This document shows positions 1 to 5,794 of a stretch of 6,223 nt of DNA, piece after piece. The stretch covers positions 1 to 6,223 of the forward strand of contig JBBQWR010000087.1 of assembly GCA_038210495.1 (NCBI GenBank), read 5' to 3'. Each line of letters opens with the position of its first letter. The stretch's first letter is position 1. A program made the position numbers and the translations under genes. The stretch is from JBBQWR01 sp038210495. Its GTDB lineage: Bacteria; Planctomycetota; Planctomycetia; Pirellulales; DATAWG01. The notes below the pieces were generated by a model that saw nothing but the letters and a program-made list of their open reading frames with translations, searched no databases and was not told the origin of the DNA.

Positions 1-1063
1 GGCGCAGGCTTCCCTTCTCGATGCGTTCTTGTTTGACCAGGCTCAGCGCGGCGCGGCGAAGCATTGCCATGTTTTCGGGGCCGTTGTCCTTGCGCAAGCA
101 ATGGGCGTCCTCGCCGAAAGTCACATCGAGCGACCAATGCAGGCTATTTTCGATTCCCCAGTGTCCGCGAATCGCTCCCGCGATTTGTTTGACCGAGCCC
201 GAGCAACTGCTGATGTAGTACCGTGCTTCGCCGCTCATTTTTCCGTTGATCATCCGTTCGCAATAGACCATGGCCAAGCAGCGCAAATCGGCCCACAAGT
301 CGCGATCGCGAATCTTCGACAGGTCGCGGGTCACCACATACTCTCGCCGCTCCTGGCGGCCGTGGCCTTGCTCGCTGGTCGCGCGGAGTTGATAGGTCTC
401 CCCACGCTGCCCTTCAAAGGCCTCTTCGAACGTCGCTAACACATCTTCGTACAACCGCGGTTGGTTTTCCTTCACGGCCAGCACATAATCGGCGCCTTGA
501 TCGCGAATGGTCTGGGCAATTTCCTTTTGACAACCCATGGCGTCGTAGGTGACAATCGCCCCTTCCAATTCCAGCACCTTGAGTAGTTCGGGGACCGCCG
601 TGATTTCATTACTCTTGCCGTCCACCGCGCGTTGGCCCAACGACACACCGTTTTCGACCGCCCAGGCGCTGATCAGATGCAGCGCCGACTTGCCCGCCGC
701 TCGATCGAACGAATGTCGCAAGGTCTTGCCATCGATGGCCACGACGCGGCCCTGCGTGGCCTCGACCAGCCCCTGCATCCAACGGGCGAAACAGGCTTGA
801 AACGGCTTCGGATTCAACAGCCGGAACACGCGATTAAAGGTGTCGTGCGAGGGAATGCCTTGGGGGAGGCGAACGAATGTTTTGAGCCACGATTCCTTCT
901 GCCGGCCGTACTCCGCCACGTCTTCCCAGCTTTCCGCGCCGCAGATCACCGCACACAAAGCGATGGCGATCATGTCGCACAAGTTATGCAGCCGACCCCG
1001 CTCGCGGCGAGGATCGTTCAAACCGCCAAAGTGCCGCGCGACCGACGTTTGGGCAAGAGCCAT
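1..1063 (-). CDS. ISAs1-family DDE transposase (3' end outside window)
   Basis: This is a cut-and-paste transposase of the ISAs1 / H-repeat-associated family. It starts at ATG 1063 (minus), preceded by GGAGG at 1069-1073 with a six-base spacer. The frame is open for 354 codons to the window edge; family members are usually a little longer, so perhaps 20-25 residues are missing. The N-terminal DUF4372-like segment covers about residues 8-95 (FGGLNDPRRERGRLHNLCDM, then CGAESWEDVAEYG, then LPQGIPSHDTFNRVF). The catalytic triad is visible: D111 in VVAIDGKTLR, D174 in VTYDAMGCQKEIA and E305 in HWGIENSLHW, followed by the family-typical DVTFGEDAHCLRKDNGPENMA. There is no frameshift or internal stop, so this copy may be active. 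It lies beside a truncated gene remnant (1182-1352), consistent with insertion into that gene. The family call is very secure; activity is inferred. Confidence 0.95.
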   Translation of the reverse strand, partial: MALAQTSVARHFGGLNDPRRERGRLHNLCDMIAIALCAVICGAESWEDVAEYGRQKESWLKTFVRLPQGIPSHDTFNRVFRLLNPKPFQACFARWMQGLVEATQGRVVAIDGKTLRHSFDRAAGKSALHLISAWAVENGVSLGQRAVDGKSNEITAVPELLKVLELEGAIVTYDAMGCQKEIAQTIRDQGADYVLAVKENQPRLYEDVLATFEEAFEGQRGETYQLRATSEQGHGRQERREYVVTRDLSKIRDRDLWADLRCLAMVYCERMINGKMSGEARYYISSCSGSVKQIAGAIRGHWGIENSLHWSLDVTFGEDAHCLRKDNGPENMAMLRRAALSLVKQERIEKGSLR

Positions 1064-1099
1064 GACCAACCTCCATGAACCAAAGGATTCGTTCCGTCA

Positions 1100-1118
1100 G
1101 GCGACAACAATTGTCGCC
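1100..1118. repeat. 8-bp perfect inverted repeat in the transposase leader
   Basis: GGCGACAA and TTGTCGCC are exact complements separated by CAA. The repeat lies 37 bp upstream of the transposase start, inside the IS. It could be a binding site for transposase or a regulator, or an RNA hairpin that limits transposase expression. The structure is seen directly; the function is a guess. Confidence 0.5.
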
Positions 1119-1181
1119 CCGAAATCCATCCTTCGCTGTCTGCCTTGCCCAAACCAGTGTACATGGTGATAATTTGTATAG

Positions 1182-1352
1182 GCTGTGATGCGTTCGCCCT
1201 GGGTCACGATCGTGTCGGCCACGGGGAGCGGCAGCAACATCCAGGTGATCGTGCAGCCGATGCCCGTCGTCGATCCGACGGCGACAACCTCGGCCAGCGG
1301 CAGCGGCAGCAGTTTCGTTTATCAATCGTCGCCCGTGTCATTGGTGCGATAG
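1182..1352 (+). pseudogene. C-terminal remnant of an unidentified gene cut by the IS
   Basis: From the in-frame stop at 1179-1181 to a TAG at 1350-1352 the plus strand reads as a plausible protein end: AVMRSPWVTIVSATGSGSN, then IQVIVQPMPVVDPTATT, then SASGSGSSFVYQSSPVSLVR. Third codon positions are overwhelmingly G or C through the middle, as in the intact genes here, while the other frames give arginine-rich or low-complexity products. The Ser/Thr/Gly-rich, beta-strand-like sequence suits the tail of an exported protein, but I do not recognise the family. An ATG at 1188 would give only 54 residues, has no evident ribosome site and starts close to the inferred IS end. I therefore read it as the 3' piece of a longer gene whose 5' part lay where the ISAs1 element now sits. 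It could alternatively be a very small intact gene. Confidence 0.55.
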
Positions 1353-1379
1353 CCGGGCTGGCAGCCTGTTGATTCAACG

Positions 1380-1439
1380 TGGCATGGGCTTCCAGCCCAT
1401 GTGTTTTCTCAAGGAATCATGGGCTCGAAGCCCATGCCA
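1380..1439. repeat. Paired REP-like palindromes (CATGGGCT...AGCCCATG)
   Basis: Two 19-base palindromes each have 8-bp arms CATGGGCT/AGCCCATG and a 3-nt loop (TCC at 1391-1393, CGA at 1426-1428). They occupy 1383-1401 and 1418-1436. The outer flanks TGG (1380-1382) and CCA (1437-1439) are also complementary, so the second unit is nearly the reverse complement of the first. Two inverted REP units around a short linker is the organisation of a bacterial BIME. It sits 28 bp after the stop of the upstream remnant and directly abuts another repeat. A role as an RNA 3'-end stabiliser or transposon-derived site is inference. Confidence 0.75.
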
Positions 1440-1496
1440 GGGGGGGGCAAAAGGGGACACAGCGCGAATATGAATTGAGTCGCGTCCCCTTTACCC
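1440..1496. repeat. Intergenic palindromic element, copy A (AAAAGGGGAC arms)
   Basis: A run of eight G and a C lead into AAAAGGGGAC (1449-1458), about 25 bases of interior including ATGAATTGAGTCGC, then GTCCCCTTT (1484-1492) and a short C run. The arms AAAGGGGAC/GTCCCCTTT are perfectly complementary over 9 bp. The interior and right arm are almost identical to copy B at 5795-5852, so this is a dispersed family rather than a lone hairpin. It lies between the REP-like pair and the mazEF promoter. No transposase is encoded inside it. Confidence 0.8.
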
Positions 1497-1553
1497 CTCC
1501 TGTTGGACAATCGCCGATTTACATTCCTACGAGAGCGAGCCGATTCAATTCTT

Positions 1554-1603
1554 GTCAACGCGGTTGACGTTTGCGGATGACTTAGTATCTTCATTGTAGA
1601 TAC
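1554..1603 (+). promoter_or_regulatory. Probable mazEF promoter/operator region
   Basis: Two perfect inverted repeats precede mazE. GTCAAC-GCG-GTTGAC spans 1554-1568 and overlaps a -35-like TTGACG (1564-1569). GTATCT-N7-AGATAC spans 1585-1603 and ends 13 bp before the mazE start codon. MazE and MazE-MazF complexes repress their own promoter by binding palindromic sites, and the E. coli operator also contains a GTATCTAC stretch, so the second repeat is the better operator candidate. I found no -10 hexamer at good spacing from TTGACG (TAGTAT at 1583-1588 is only 13 bp away), so the exact promoter is unresolved. Confidence 0.5.
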
Positions 1604-1616
1604 CTGGAGGCTTCTG

Positions 1617-1856
1617 ATGAAAACTCGCGTGCAAAAATGGGGCAACAGTCTGGCCCTGCGAATTCCGAAGGCGCTCGCGGTCGAGGCCGGTTTAAACGAA
1701 AATTGTGACGTGGAGCTATCGATGTCTAGCGGTACGATCACCATTCAGCCGATCGCGACCCCACTGAGGCTTGCGGACCTCTTGCGCGGCGTCACGGATG
1801 AGAACTTGCACGGCGAGTGGGCCACCGGGCCGGCGGTTGGTAAGGAGATTTGGTGA
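1617..1856 (+). CDS. mazE: MazE-type antitoxin (AbrB/SpoVT fold)
   Basis: This is the antitoxin of a type II toxin-antitoxin pair. It neutralises the MazF endoribonuclease and represses the operon. The product has 79 residues, the normal size for the family (E. coli MazE has 82). The N-terminal swapped-hairpin DNA-binding domain occupies about residues 1-47: MKTRVQKWGNSLALRIPKAL contains the diagnostic KWGNS.A.RIP motif, followed by ...GLNENCDVELSMSSGTITIQP. The C-terminal tail, about 48-79 (LADLLRGVTDENLHGEW...GKEIW), matches the acidic toxin-wrapping segment of E. coli MazE (LAELVNDITPENLHE...KEVW). Start ATG 1617 has GGAGG at 1606-1610 with a 6-base spacer. Its TGA overlaps the mazF start, so the pair is translationally coupled. 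It is probably autoregulated through the inverted repeat at 1585-1603. The identity is very secure. Confidence 0.95.
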   Translation: MKTRVQKWGNSLALRIPKALAVEAGLNENCDVELSMSSGTITIQPIATPLRLADLLRGVTDENLHGEWATGPAVGKEIW

Positions 1857-2206
1857 AGCCGAAACGCGGATATGTCCCCGATCGCGGCGACGCCGTGTGG
1901 ATTACGCTCGATCCGCAAGCGGGGCATGAGCAGGCGGGGCGCCGTCCCGCGCTGGTTTTATCGCCGGCCGCTTACAACGGCCGAGTGGGACTGGCGTTGA
2001 TTTGCCCGATCACGAATCAGCACAAAGGCTATCCGTTCGAAGTACCGTTGCCCGCGGGATCGCCTGTCACCGGCGTCGTGTTGTCCGACCAAGTCAAGAG
2101 CCTTGACTGGCAGGCGCGGAAGGCGACCAAAATCGGCAGAGTGCCCCTGAATGCTCTGGCTGCGATCTTGGCGCGGCTCCAAACACTGCTCGCGCCGGAC
2201 GAATAA
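1853..2206 (+). CDS. mazF: MazF-type mRNA interferase toxin
   Basis: This is a sequence-specific endoribonuclease of the PemK/MazF family that cleaves single-stranded RNA and arrests growth when MazE is degraded. I chose GTG 1853 as the start because it overlaps the mazE stop as GTGA and has AAGGAG (1842-1847) five bases upstream; a TTG at 1850 would leave only two bases of spacing. The product is 117 residues, close to E. coli MazF (111), and aligns along its whole length: YVPDRGDAVWITLDP (7-21), HEQAGRRPALVLSP (25-38), CPITNQHKGYPFEV (51-64), LSDQVKSLDWQARKATK (77-93). The residues corresponding to E. coli Arg29 and Thr52 in the active site are present as R31 and T54. The position of E. coli Asp16 is T18 here, a modest deviation. 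It resembles the E. coli chromosomal subtype more than the Bacillus one. Cleavage specificity cannot be read from the sequence. Confidence 0.96.
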   Translation: MKPKRGYVPDRGDAVWITLDPQAGHEQAGRRPALVLSPAAYNGRVGLALICPITNQHKGYPFEVPLPAGSPVTGVVLSDQVKSLDWQARKATKIGRVPLNALAAILARLQTLLAPDE

Positions 2207-2224
2207 CGTTCGTCGAGGCTCGGG

Positions 2225-2257
2225 AAAAAAAGGGGACGCAGCTCAATTCCGATTCCT
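2225..2257. repeat. Half-copy of the AAAAGGGGAC element (copy C)
   Basis: Seven A residues followed by GGGGACGC, AG and CTCAATTC match the reverse complement of the right half of copies A and B (AAAGGGGACGC, GA, CTCAATTC), with the two middle bases swapped. No second arm (GTCCCCTTTT) occurs in the next 50 bases, so this is a solo or decayed half-element. It lies in the 61-bp gap between the convergent mazF and amidohydrolase genes. Read on the minus strand it places a T7 tract after a GC-rich segment just past the amidohydrolase stop, where it could assist termination. Confidence 0.65.
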
Positions 2258-2267
2258 CAGGACGCGA

Positions 2268-4082
2268 TTACTTGGACCGGTCAATTCCCACACGATTGCC
2301 CGCAAGATAGGTCGCCAGCACTCTGGTTTTGCCGATCGCGTCGACGGGACACTGCAGCAAATCAGTGTCAATCACAATAATATCGGCGAACTTACCGACC
2401 TCAAGGGAACCGATCTCGCGCTCGCGGCGAAGCAACAAGGCATTGTTGATCGTGTAGAATTGAATCATCTGCCGGCGATCGAGCGCCTCTTCGGGATGCA
2501 ACGGTTCGGTCATCCCCCGCGGGATGCGCGCCACGGCAGTCTGCATGGCGAGCAGCGGATCGTAGAAGTTAATGGCTCGCAGCGCGCCGATCTTTTGCAT
2601 GTGGTCGGAGCCGCCGCCGGCGATCCCGCCGACTGCGAAGATCGATCGCAGCGGTTGAAAATACCGCAGTCGTTCGACGCCGAATTGGTCGCTAAGCGTC
2701 TTGCCGTCGAGCAGCAGCCATGGGGATTGGATATCGAGCGACACGCCCAGCCGCGCCGCCTGCTCGACCGATTTGCGGCTCATGAAGTTACTGTGGCTGA
2801 TCGCCGGCCTGGACCCGCGGATCGGATGGCGGCGGTTGACCTCTTCGTAGACGTCGAGGAGCGATTGCACGGCCCCGTCGCCGACGGCGTGGGCCGTGAA
2901 TTGCAGGTCGCTTTCAACCGCCGTTTCCACCAGCGTCGCGAGTCGGTCCTGCGGAATGAACCGCACGCCGCGATACTGAGGATCGCGGATCGAATAGATT
3001 TGGCTAACGCCCCACGGATCGACCATCAATGCGCTGCCCGTGAGCATGCCGCCGTCGAGGAACGTCTTGATGCCGACAATCCATAGCCGGGCGTCGCCAT
3101 GAACCAGGGGATCGGCGGCGACTTGGCGAATGTTCTCCTTAACCGTCTCCAAGCGGCCGTCCGTCTCGACCAACCGCGACATGGCCACGCGCACGGTCAT
3201 CCGGCCCGACTTGGCCAACGCCCGGTAGCGACCTTCCGAATCGACCGATGTGGCCCGGTCGCACACAGTGGTCAGTCCGACAGCGTTGTAGTCTTGAAAC
3301 AGTTCGCACAGCCGCTCTAGCCGCTGGGCTTCGGTGGGCGGCCGGAGGAATGACTCGATTTTGAGATAGCGGTTGCAGCCGTGCATCACGCCAGTCGGCT
3401 CGCCGCTGACCGGATCGCGGACGATTTCGCCGCTGCCGGTCAACTCAAAGTTCAGGTCGATTCCACAGCGGGCCAAGGCCGCCGAGTTGAGCGCGGCGTC
3501 GGGGCCGGTGACGAATGCGACGGGGTTGTTCGGCGCCGCGGCGTCGAGCTCGGCCCGAGTCGGATAACGCTGTTCGGCCAGTCGCGTGATGAAGACCTGA
3601 TGAATTTCGATCCACTTGCCGGCCGGCACGACCTTCGCCCGCTCTCGGACGTGCTGGAGCACGTCGCCTATCGATCTCATGTCGGGGATCGGATGATCGA
3701 ATTCGGTGAGCGAAGCGTCGGCCGGATGGACGTGAGAGTCAATCAGACCAGGCAGCACCATTTTGCCTTGCAGATCGACGACTTCGGTCATCGGGCCGCG
3801 CAGTTTGAGCGCGTCGTCGTTGCCGCCGACCTTGACGACGCGCCCCCCGCGCACCGCCAACGCCTGGACGATCGTGAACTTGGGATCGACCGTGACGATT
3901 TGTCCATGATGCAGGATCAACTCGGCGGTTTCATTTTGCGCCGGAGCGGCGCCGATCGCTTGGGCGCCACACCAGGTCGCGACCGCGAAGGTTACGAATC
4001 GCGCGGCCGCCCCTAGGCGCAAGGCAGCCGCGGTATTTTTCGGAGAGGCCATTTGGGCACCGTCGCTTGCCGCCATTTCCAT
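2268..4082 (-). CDS. Exported YtcJ-type metal-dependent amidohydrolase
   Basis: This is a member of the amidohydrolase superfamily, Amidohydro_3 branch (YtcJ, NfdA, AepA-like), hydrolysing an unknown amide- or imide-type substrate. Its 604 residues suit the family plus an export signal. Residues 18-46 form a hydrophobic, Ala-rich signal segment (e.g. FVTFAVATWCGAQAIGAA) with likely cleavage near 46-48, so it probably acts outside the cytoplasm. The N-terminal beta-sandwich part holds LILHHGQIVTVDP (55-67). The barrel follows with VLPGLIDSHVHP, metal ligands H117 and H119. Then come K339 in GIKTFLDGGM, H398 in TAHAVGDGAVQ, H430 in AISHSNFM (relatives usually have IEHAQ) and D493 in GGGSDH. The C-terminus GSLEVGKFADIIVID is typical. 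The start is uncertain: ATG 4082, 4076 and 4052 (M1, M3, M11) are all possible and none has a clear ribosome site. It stands alone, converging on mazF, with palindromic repeats at both ends. Substrate not assignable. Confidence 0.93.
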   Translation of the reverse strand: MEMAASDGAQMASPKNTAAALRLGAAARFVTFAVATWCGAQAIGAAPAQNETAELILHHGQIVTVDPKFTIVQALAVRGGRVVKVGGNDDALKLRGPMTEVVDLQGKMVLPGLIDSHVHPADASLTEFDHPIPDMRSIGDVLQHVRERAKVVPAGKWIEIHQVFITRLAEQRYPTRAELDAAAPNNPVAFVTGPDAALNSAALARCGIDLNFELTGSGEIVRDPVSGEPTGVMHGCNRYLKIESFLRPPTEAQRLERLCELFQDYNAVGLTTVCDRATSVDSEGRYRALAKSGRMTVRVAMSRLVETDGRLETVKENIRQVAADPLVHGDARLWIVGIKTFLDGGMLTGSALMVDPWGVSQIYSIRDPQYRGVRFIPQDRLATLVETAVESDLQFTAHAVGDGAVQSLLDVYEEVNRRHPIRGSRPAISHSNFMSRKSVEQAARLGVSLDIQSPWLLLDGKTLSDQFGVERLRYFQPLRSIFAVGGIAGGGSDHMQKIGALRAINFYDPLLAMQTAVARIPRGMTEPLHPEEALDRRQMIQFYTINNALLLRREREIGSLEVGKFADIIVIDTDLLQCPVDAIGKTRVLATYLAGNRVGIDRSK

Positions 4083-4120
4083 GCCCCCATCTTAACGCCC
4101 GGCGGAACGAAAATCGTTAC

Positions 4121-4181
4121 GAATCCCTCACATAACCGCCGGGGACTGTCCCCTTTTCCGAGGCGGTTTTGTGAGGGCTTC
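4121..4181. repeat. Long hairpin enclosing GGGGACTGTCCCC (copy D)
   Basis: CCCTCACATAACCGCC (4125-4140) pairs with GGCGGTTTTGTGAGGG (4162-4177) at 15 of 16 positions. After one mismatch GAA/TTC extends the stem to 4121 and 4181. The loop holds a second, nested palindrome GGGGAC-T-GTCCCC (4141-4153) followed by TTTT, the same GTCCCCTTTT arm seen in copies A, B, C and E. It lies 39 bp upstream of the amidohydrolase start and so may fold in its leader RNA or terminate incoming transcription. It has a MITE-like structure with no coding capacity. Confidence 0.75.
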
Positions 4182-4260
4182 TATGCAACGCAGGCCTTGG
4201 CGGTCGGCCCGAAACTAATTCGCAGCGGCTGCGCGCGCTTTCCGCCGCGCCGCCTGATTA

Positions 4261-4361
4261 AGAGCCTATCCGAGAACTGTCCGAGGAGAGGGGGACAGTC
4301 CCCTTTTTCTCCGCGGACTCCGAAAAACGGGACAGTCCCTGACGGTTCTCGGATAGGCTCT
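4261..4361. mobile_element. 101-bp MITE-like palindrome with terminal inverted repeats (copy E)
   Basis: AGAGCCTATCCGAGAACTGTC (4261-4281) is matched by the reverse complement of 4341-4361 at 20 of 21 positions. Inside each terminal repeat is a GGGAC-W-GTCCC core (4291-4303, and inverted at 4328-4340), then T4-5 and C. The two arms meet at a TCCGCGGA palindrome (4310-4317), so almost the whole element is one nested palindrome. TA occurs at 4259-4260 and 4361-4362, consistent with a TA target duplication of the kind made by IS630 or some IS5-group elements. It has no reading frame and must be mobilised in trans, if at all. It begins 9 bp past the PEP-CTERM gene's stop and can serve as its terminator hairpin. 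Confidence 0.75.
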
Positions 4362-4369
4362 AAGGCCGA

Positions 4370-5620
4370 TTAGACCGCGCGCGACCCGTCAGCCGAGTCA
4401 TGTTTCCGGCGGTATTGACCAGCCCCCAGCAAGCCCATCGCGCCCAGACAGGCCAAGAGGCAGCACGAAGGCTCGGGAACAGCCGTGATGTCGGCCAGTT
4501 GCACGTTGTCGAGAAATAACGTCGCGTCCGTAAAACCGTGATCGTTCGAACCAGCGGCTAAGAATTGCAGCAGCGGCGCCGAATCGGTGACGTCGGCGGT
4601 AAACGTGTAGCTGAAGAGGTTGTAGCTGTTGTTAGTCAACAGCGAAGCAACGGCCAACGCATGGCCGCCGACCGAGACGCTCAGTAGCGGATCGTCGTAG
4701 CCCGAGCGAACTGCCGCGCTGAACGACAATTGATATTGATGGCCGGCGACGAGCGACGCCAATGTCTGGCTCAAGCTGGCCGGCGTCGCGCCCTGGGCTT
4801 GCAAGAGCGCGACTTCATTTCCATCCGGAGGCGTGCCGACGCCGAAGGGGCTATCGCCGTTGGTCATCGGGTTGATTCCGGTGGCGCCGGCGGCTAGCCA
4901 GCCGGCAATGGCGCTGGTGTAGCCGGGGAAGCCGATCGCCTGACTCCCCTCGAAGCTCGGATTGGCGATCACGACTTGGCTGGCGTTGCGCTGGACGACC
5001 GAAATGCCGTCGATGAGAGCCGTGTTGTCCCCCGCGCCGCTGATGTTAGCGAAGGTCAACGCCCCGGACGACGTCGTCGGCGTGAACGGCACATCGATGA
5101 ACGAGTAGGTCGGAACGTTCGGGCCGGCCAGCGTTGCCGCGGCCACCAGCGTCTGGCCGCCGTAGGTGACATTCAGCACGGGCATGCTGCTGTCCTGCCG
5201 CTCGCCGAAAAAGACCTGAAACCAATATTGCTGGCCCGGCGTGAGCCCGCTGATGGTTTGGCTGAGCGTGCCCGTATCGCCGTTCTGCTGAATGAGCGCG
5301 ACGTGGGTGTAATCGGGAATCACCGTGCCGGAGGCAAACGGCTGACCACCGTTGTTGACGCCGATTCGCCCGTCGTTCGTGTCGGTCCAACCGAAGATCG
5401 GACTATTCCCGGCGACGTAACCGGGATAGTTACCGAAGTCGCCGTTCGATTCGAAACTTGGATTGACGACGTTGATCGACGGACCTTGCGCCCGAGCCGG
5501 CCCCGCCGCGCAGAGCAAAATTCCCGTGCCGAGCAGGACACCCGCGCTGAGTCGGGCAACGGAGCCGATCCCGGAAGTCATCGCGACGCGAGAAGCGAGT
5601 TTTTTGAGGAGCATGAGCAT
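4370..5620 (-). CDS. PEP-CTERM exported protein with two tandem NPSFE...GW domains
   Basis: This is an exported protein with a C-terminal PEP-CTERM sorting signal, which exosortase systems remove during surface or matrix delivery. Counting from ATG 5620 it has 416 residues. A signal peptide (1-44) has Lys at 6-7, a hydrophobic core LSAGVLLGTGILLCAAG and an ARA cleavage site before QGPS. Two homologous domains follow, about 53-210 and 220-377. Both start NPSFE, continue with GY and GW, then have VAL(I/L)Q, (T/S)LSQT, G.QY, VxxGG, (T/Y)xFTxxxxxS and end (L/F)(I/L)D(G/N)(I/V). This resembles a DUF642/galactose-binding-like beta-sandwich, so carbohydrate binding is a reasonable inference. The sorting signal is VPEP (381-384), a Cys-containing hydrophobic stretch (SCCLLACLGAMGLLGAG) and RRK (404-406), then ten more residues. 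The frame extends upstream to a TTG at 5692; no start has a convincing ribosome site. No exosortase gene is in the window, so processing occurs from elsewhere. Confidence 0.88.
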   Translation of the reverse strand: MLMLLKKLASRVAMTSGIGSVARLSAGVLLGTGILLCAAGPARAQGPSINVVNPSFESNGDFGNYPGYVAGNSPIFGWTDTNDGRIGVNNGGQPFASGTVIPDYTHVALIQQNGDTGTLSQTISGLTPGQQYWFQVFFGERQDSSMPVLNVTYGGQTLVAAATLAGPNVPTYSFIDVPFTPTTSSGALTFANISGAGDNTALIDGISVVQRNASQVVIANPSFEGSQAIGFPGYTSAIAGWLAAGATGINPMTNGDSPFGVGTPPDGNEVALLQAQGATPASLSQTLASLVAGHQYQLSFSAAVRSGYDDPLLSVSVGGHALAVASLLTNNSYNLFSYTFTADVTDSAPLLQFLAAGSNDHGFTDATLFLDNVQLADITAVPEPSCCLLACLGAMGLLGAGQYRRKHDSADGSRAV

Positions 5621-5794
5621 GAACCGAGAGTAGGAGAGCACGCTGATTTGGAGAACCTGGATTCGGCTGAAACGATGAGTCGATTCCACCAACTGCAGCC
5701 TAATCTCAGCAGTTCGAGTGAGTCAAGGATTTTTCGATAATTCGCCAGGATACTTAATTGCGAGATCGCCCCAAAAGTGTGGCAATTACCCAAT
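5621..5794 (-). other. Upstream region of the PEP-CTERM gene
   Basis: No gene is evident here. The PEP-CTERM frame stays open to a TTG at 5692, so part may be coding. Farther up, a 7-bp inverted repeat TAATTGC/GCAATTA (5755-5761 and 5782-5788) encloses 20 bases. On the minus strand a TTGACT lies around 5719-5724, but no good -10 hexamer follows it at standard spacing. The promoter is presumably here but is not resolved. Confidence 0.35.

Larger units (their letters stand above)
1..1184 (-). mobile_element. ISAs1-family insertion sequence, partial
   Basis: This is the transposase gene plus its upstream flank, cut by the left edge of the window. The outer end is inferred rather than seen. A different, plus-strand coding signal begins right after an in-frame stop at 1179-1181, so the IS end should lie near 1180-1190. 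I could not identify the terminal inverted repeat because the opposite end is outside the window, and no 8-bp target duplication can be tested for the same reason. The right boundary given is therefore an estimate, good to perhaps 40 bp. Confidence 0.7.

Noticed and set aside
984..1325. A 113-codon minus-strand frame from 1325
   Set aside because: It is antisense to the remnant and then overlaps the transposase start in another frame. The product is arginine- and alanine-rich with no recognisable motif.
1380..1496. Possible CRISPR array or riboswitch from the cluster of repeats
   Set aside because: There are only two related palindromes with no equal spacers, and the adjacent repeat is a different sequence. 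No cas genes or known aptamer features are present.
1409..1744. A 111-codon minus-strand frame across the repeats into mazE
   Set aside because: Its sequence is a translation of the REP-like pair and the copy A repeat (GMGFEPMIP, KGDATQF) followed by antisense of mazE; the last is a certain gene.
1850..1852. TTG as the mazF start
   Set aside because: It leaves only two bases from AAGGAG. GTG at 1853 gives normal spacing and a typical GTGA overlap with the mazE stop.
2151..3086. A 311-codon plus-strand frame
   Set aside because: It is antisense to the amidohydrolase. The His/Arg/Asp-rich product is typical of the complement of a GC-rich gene.
3381..4016. A 211-codon plus-strand frame
   Set aside because: It is antisense to the amidohydrolase N-terminal half, with no motif and a biased composition.
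4976..5740. A 254-codon plus-strand frame
   Set aside because: It is antisense to the PEP-CTERM gene, whose signal peptide, duplicated domains and sorting signal are clear. The antisense product is Arg/Asp-rich.
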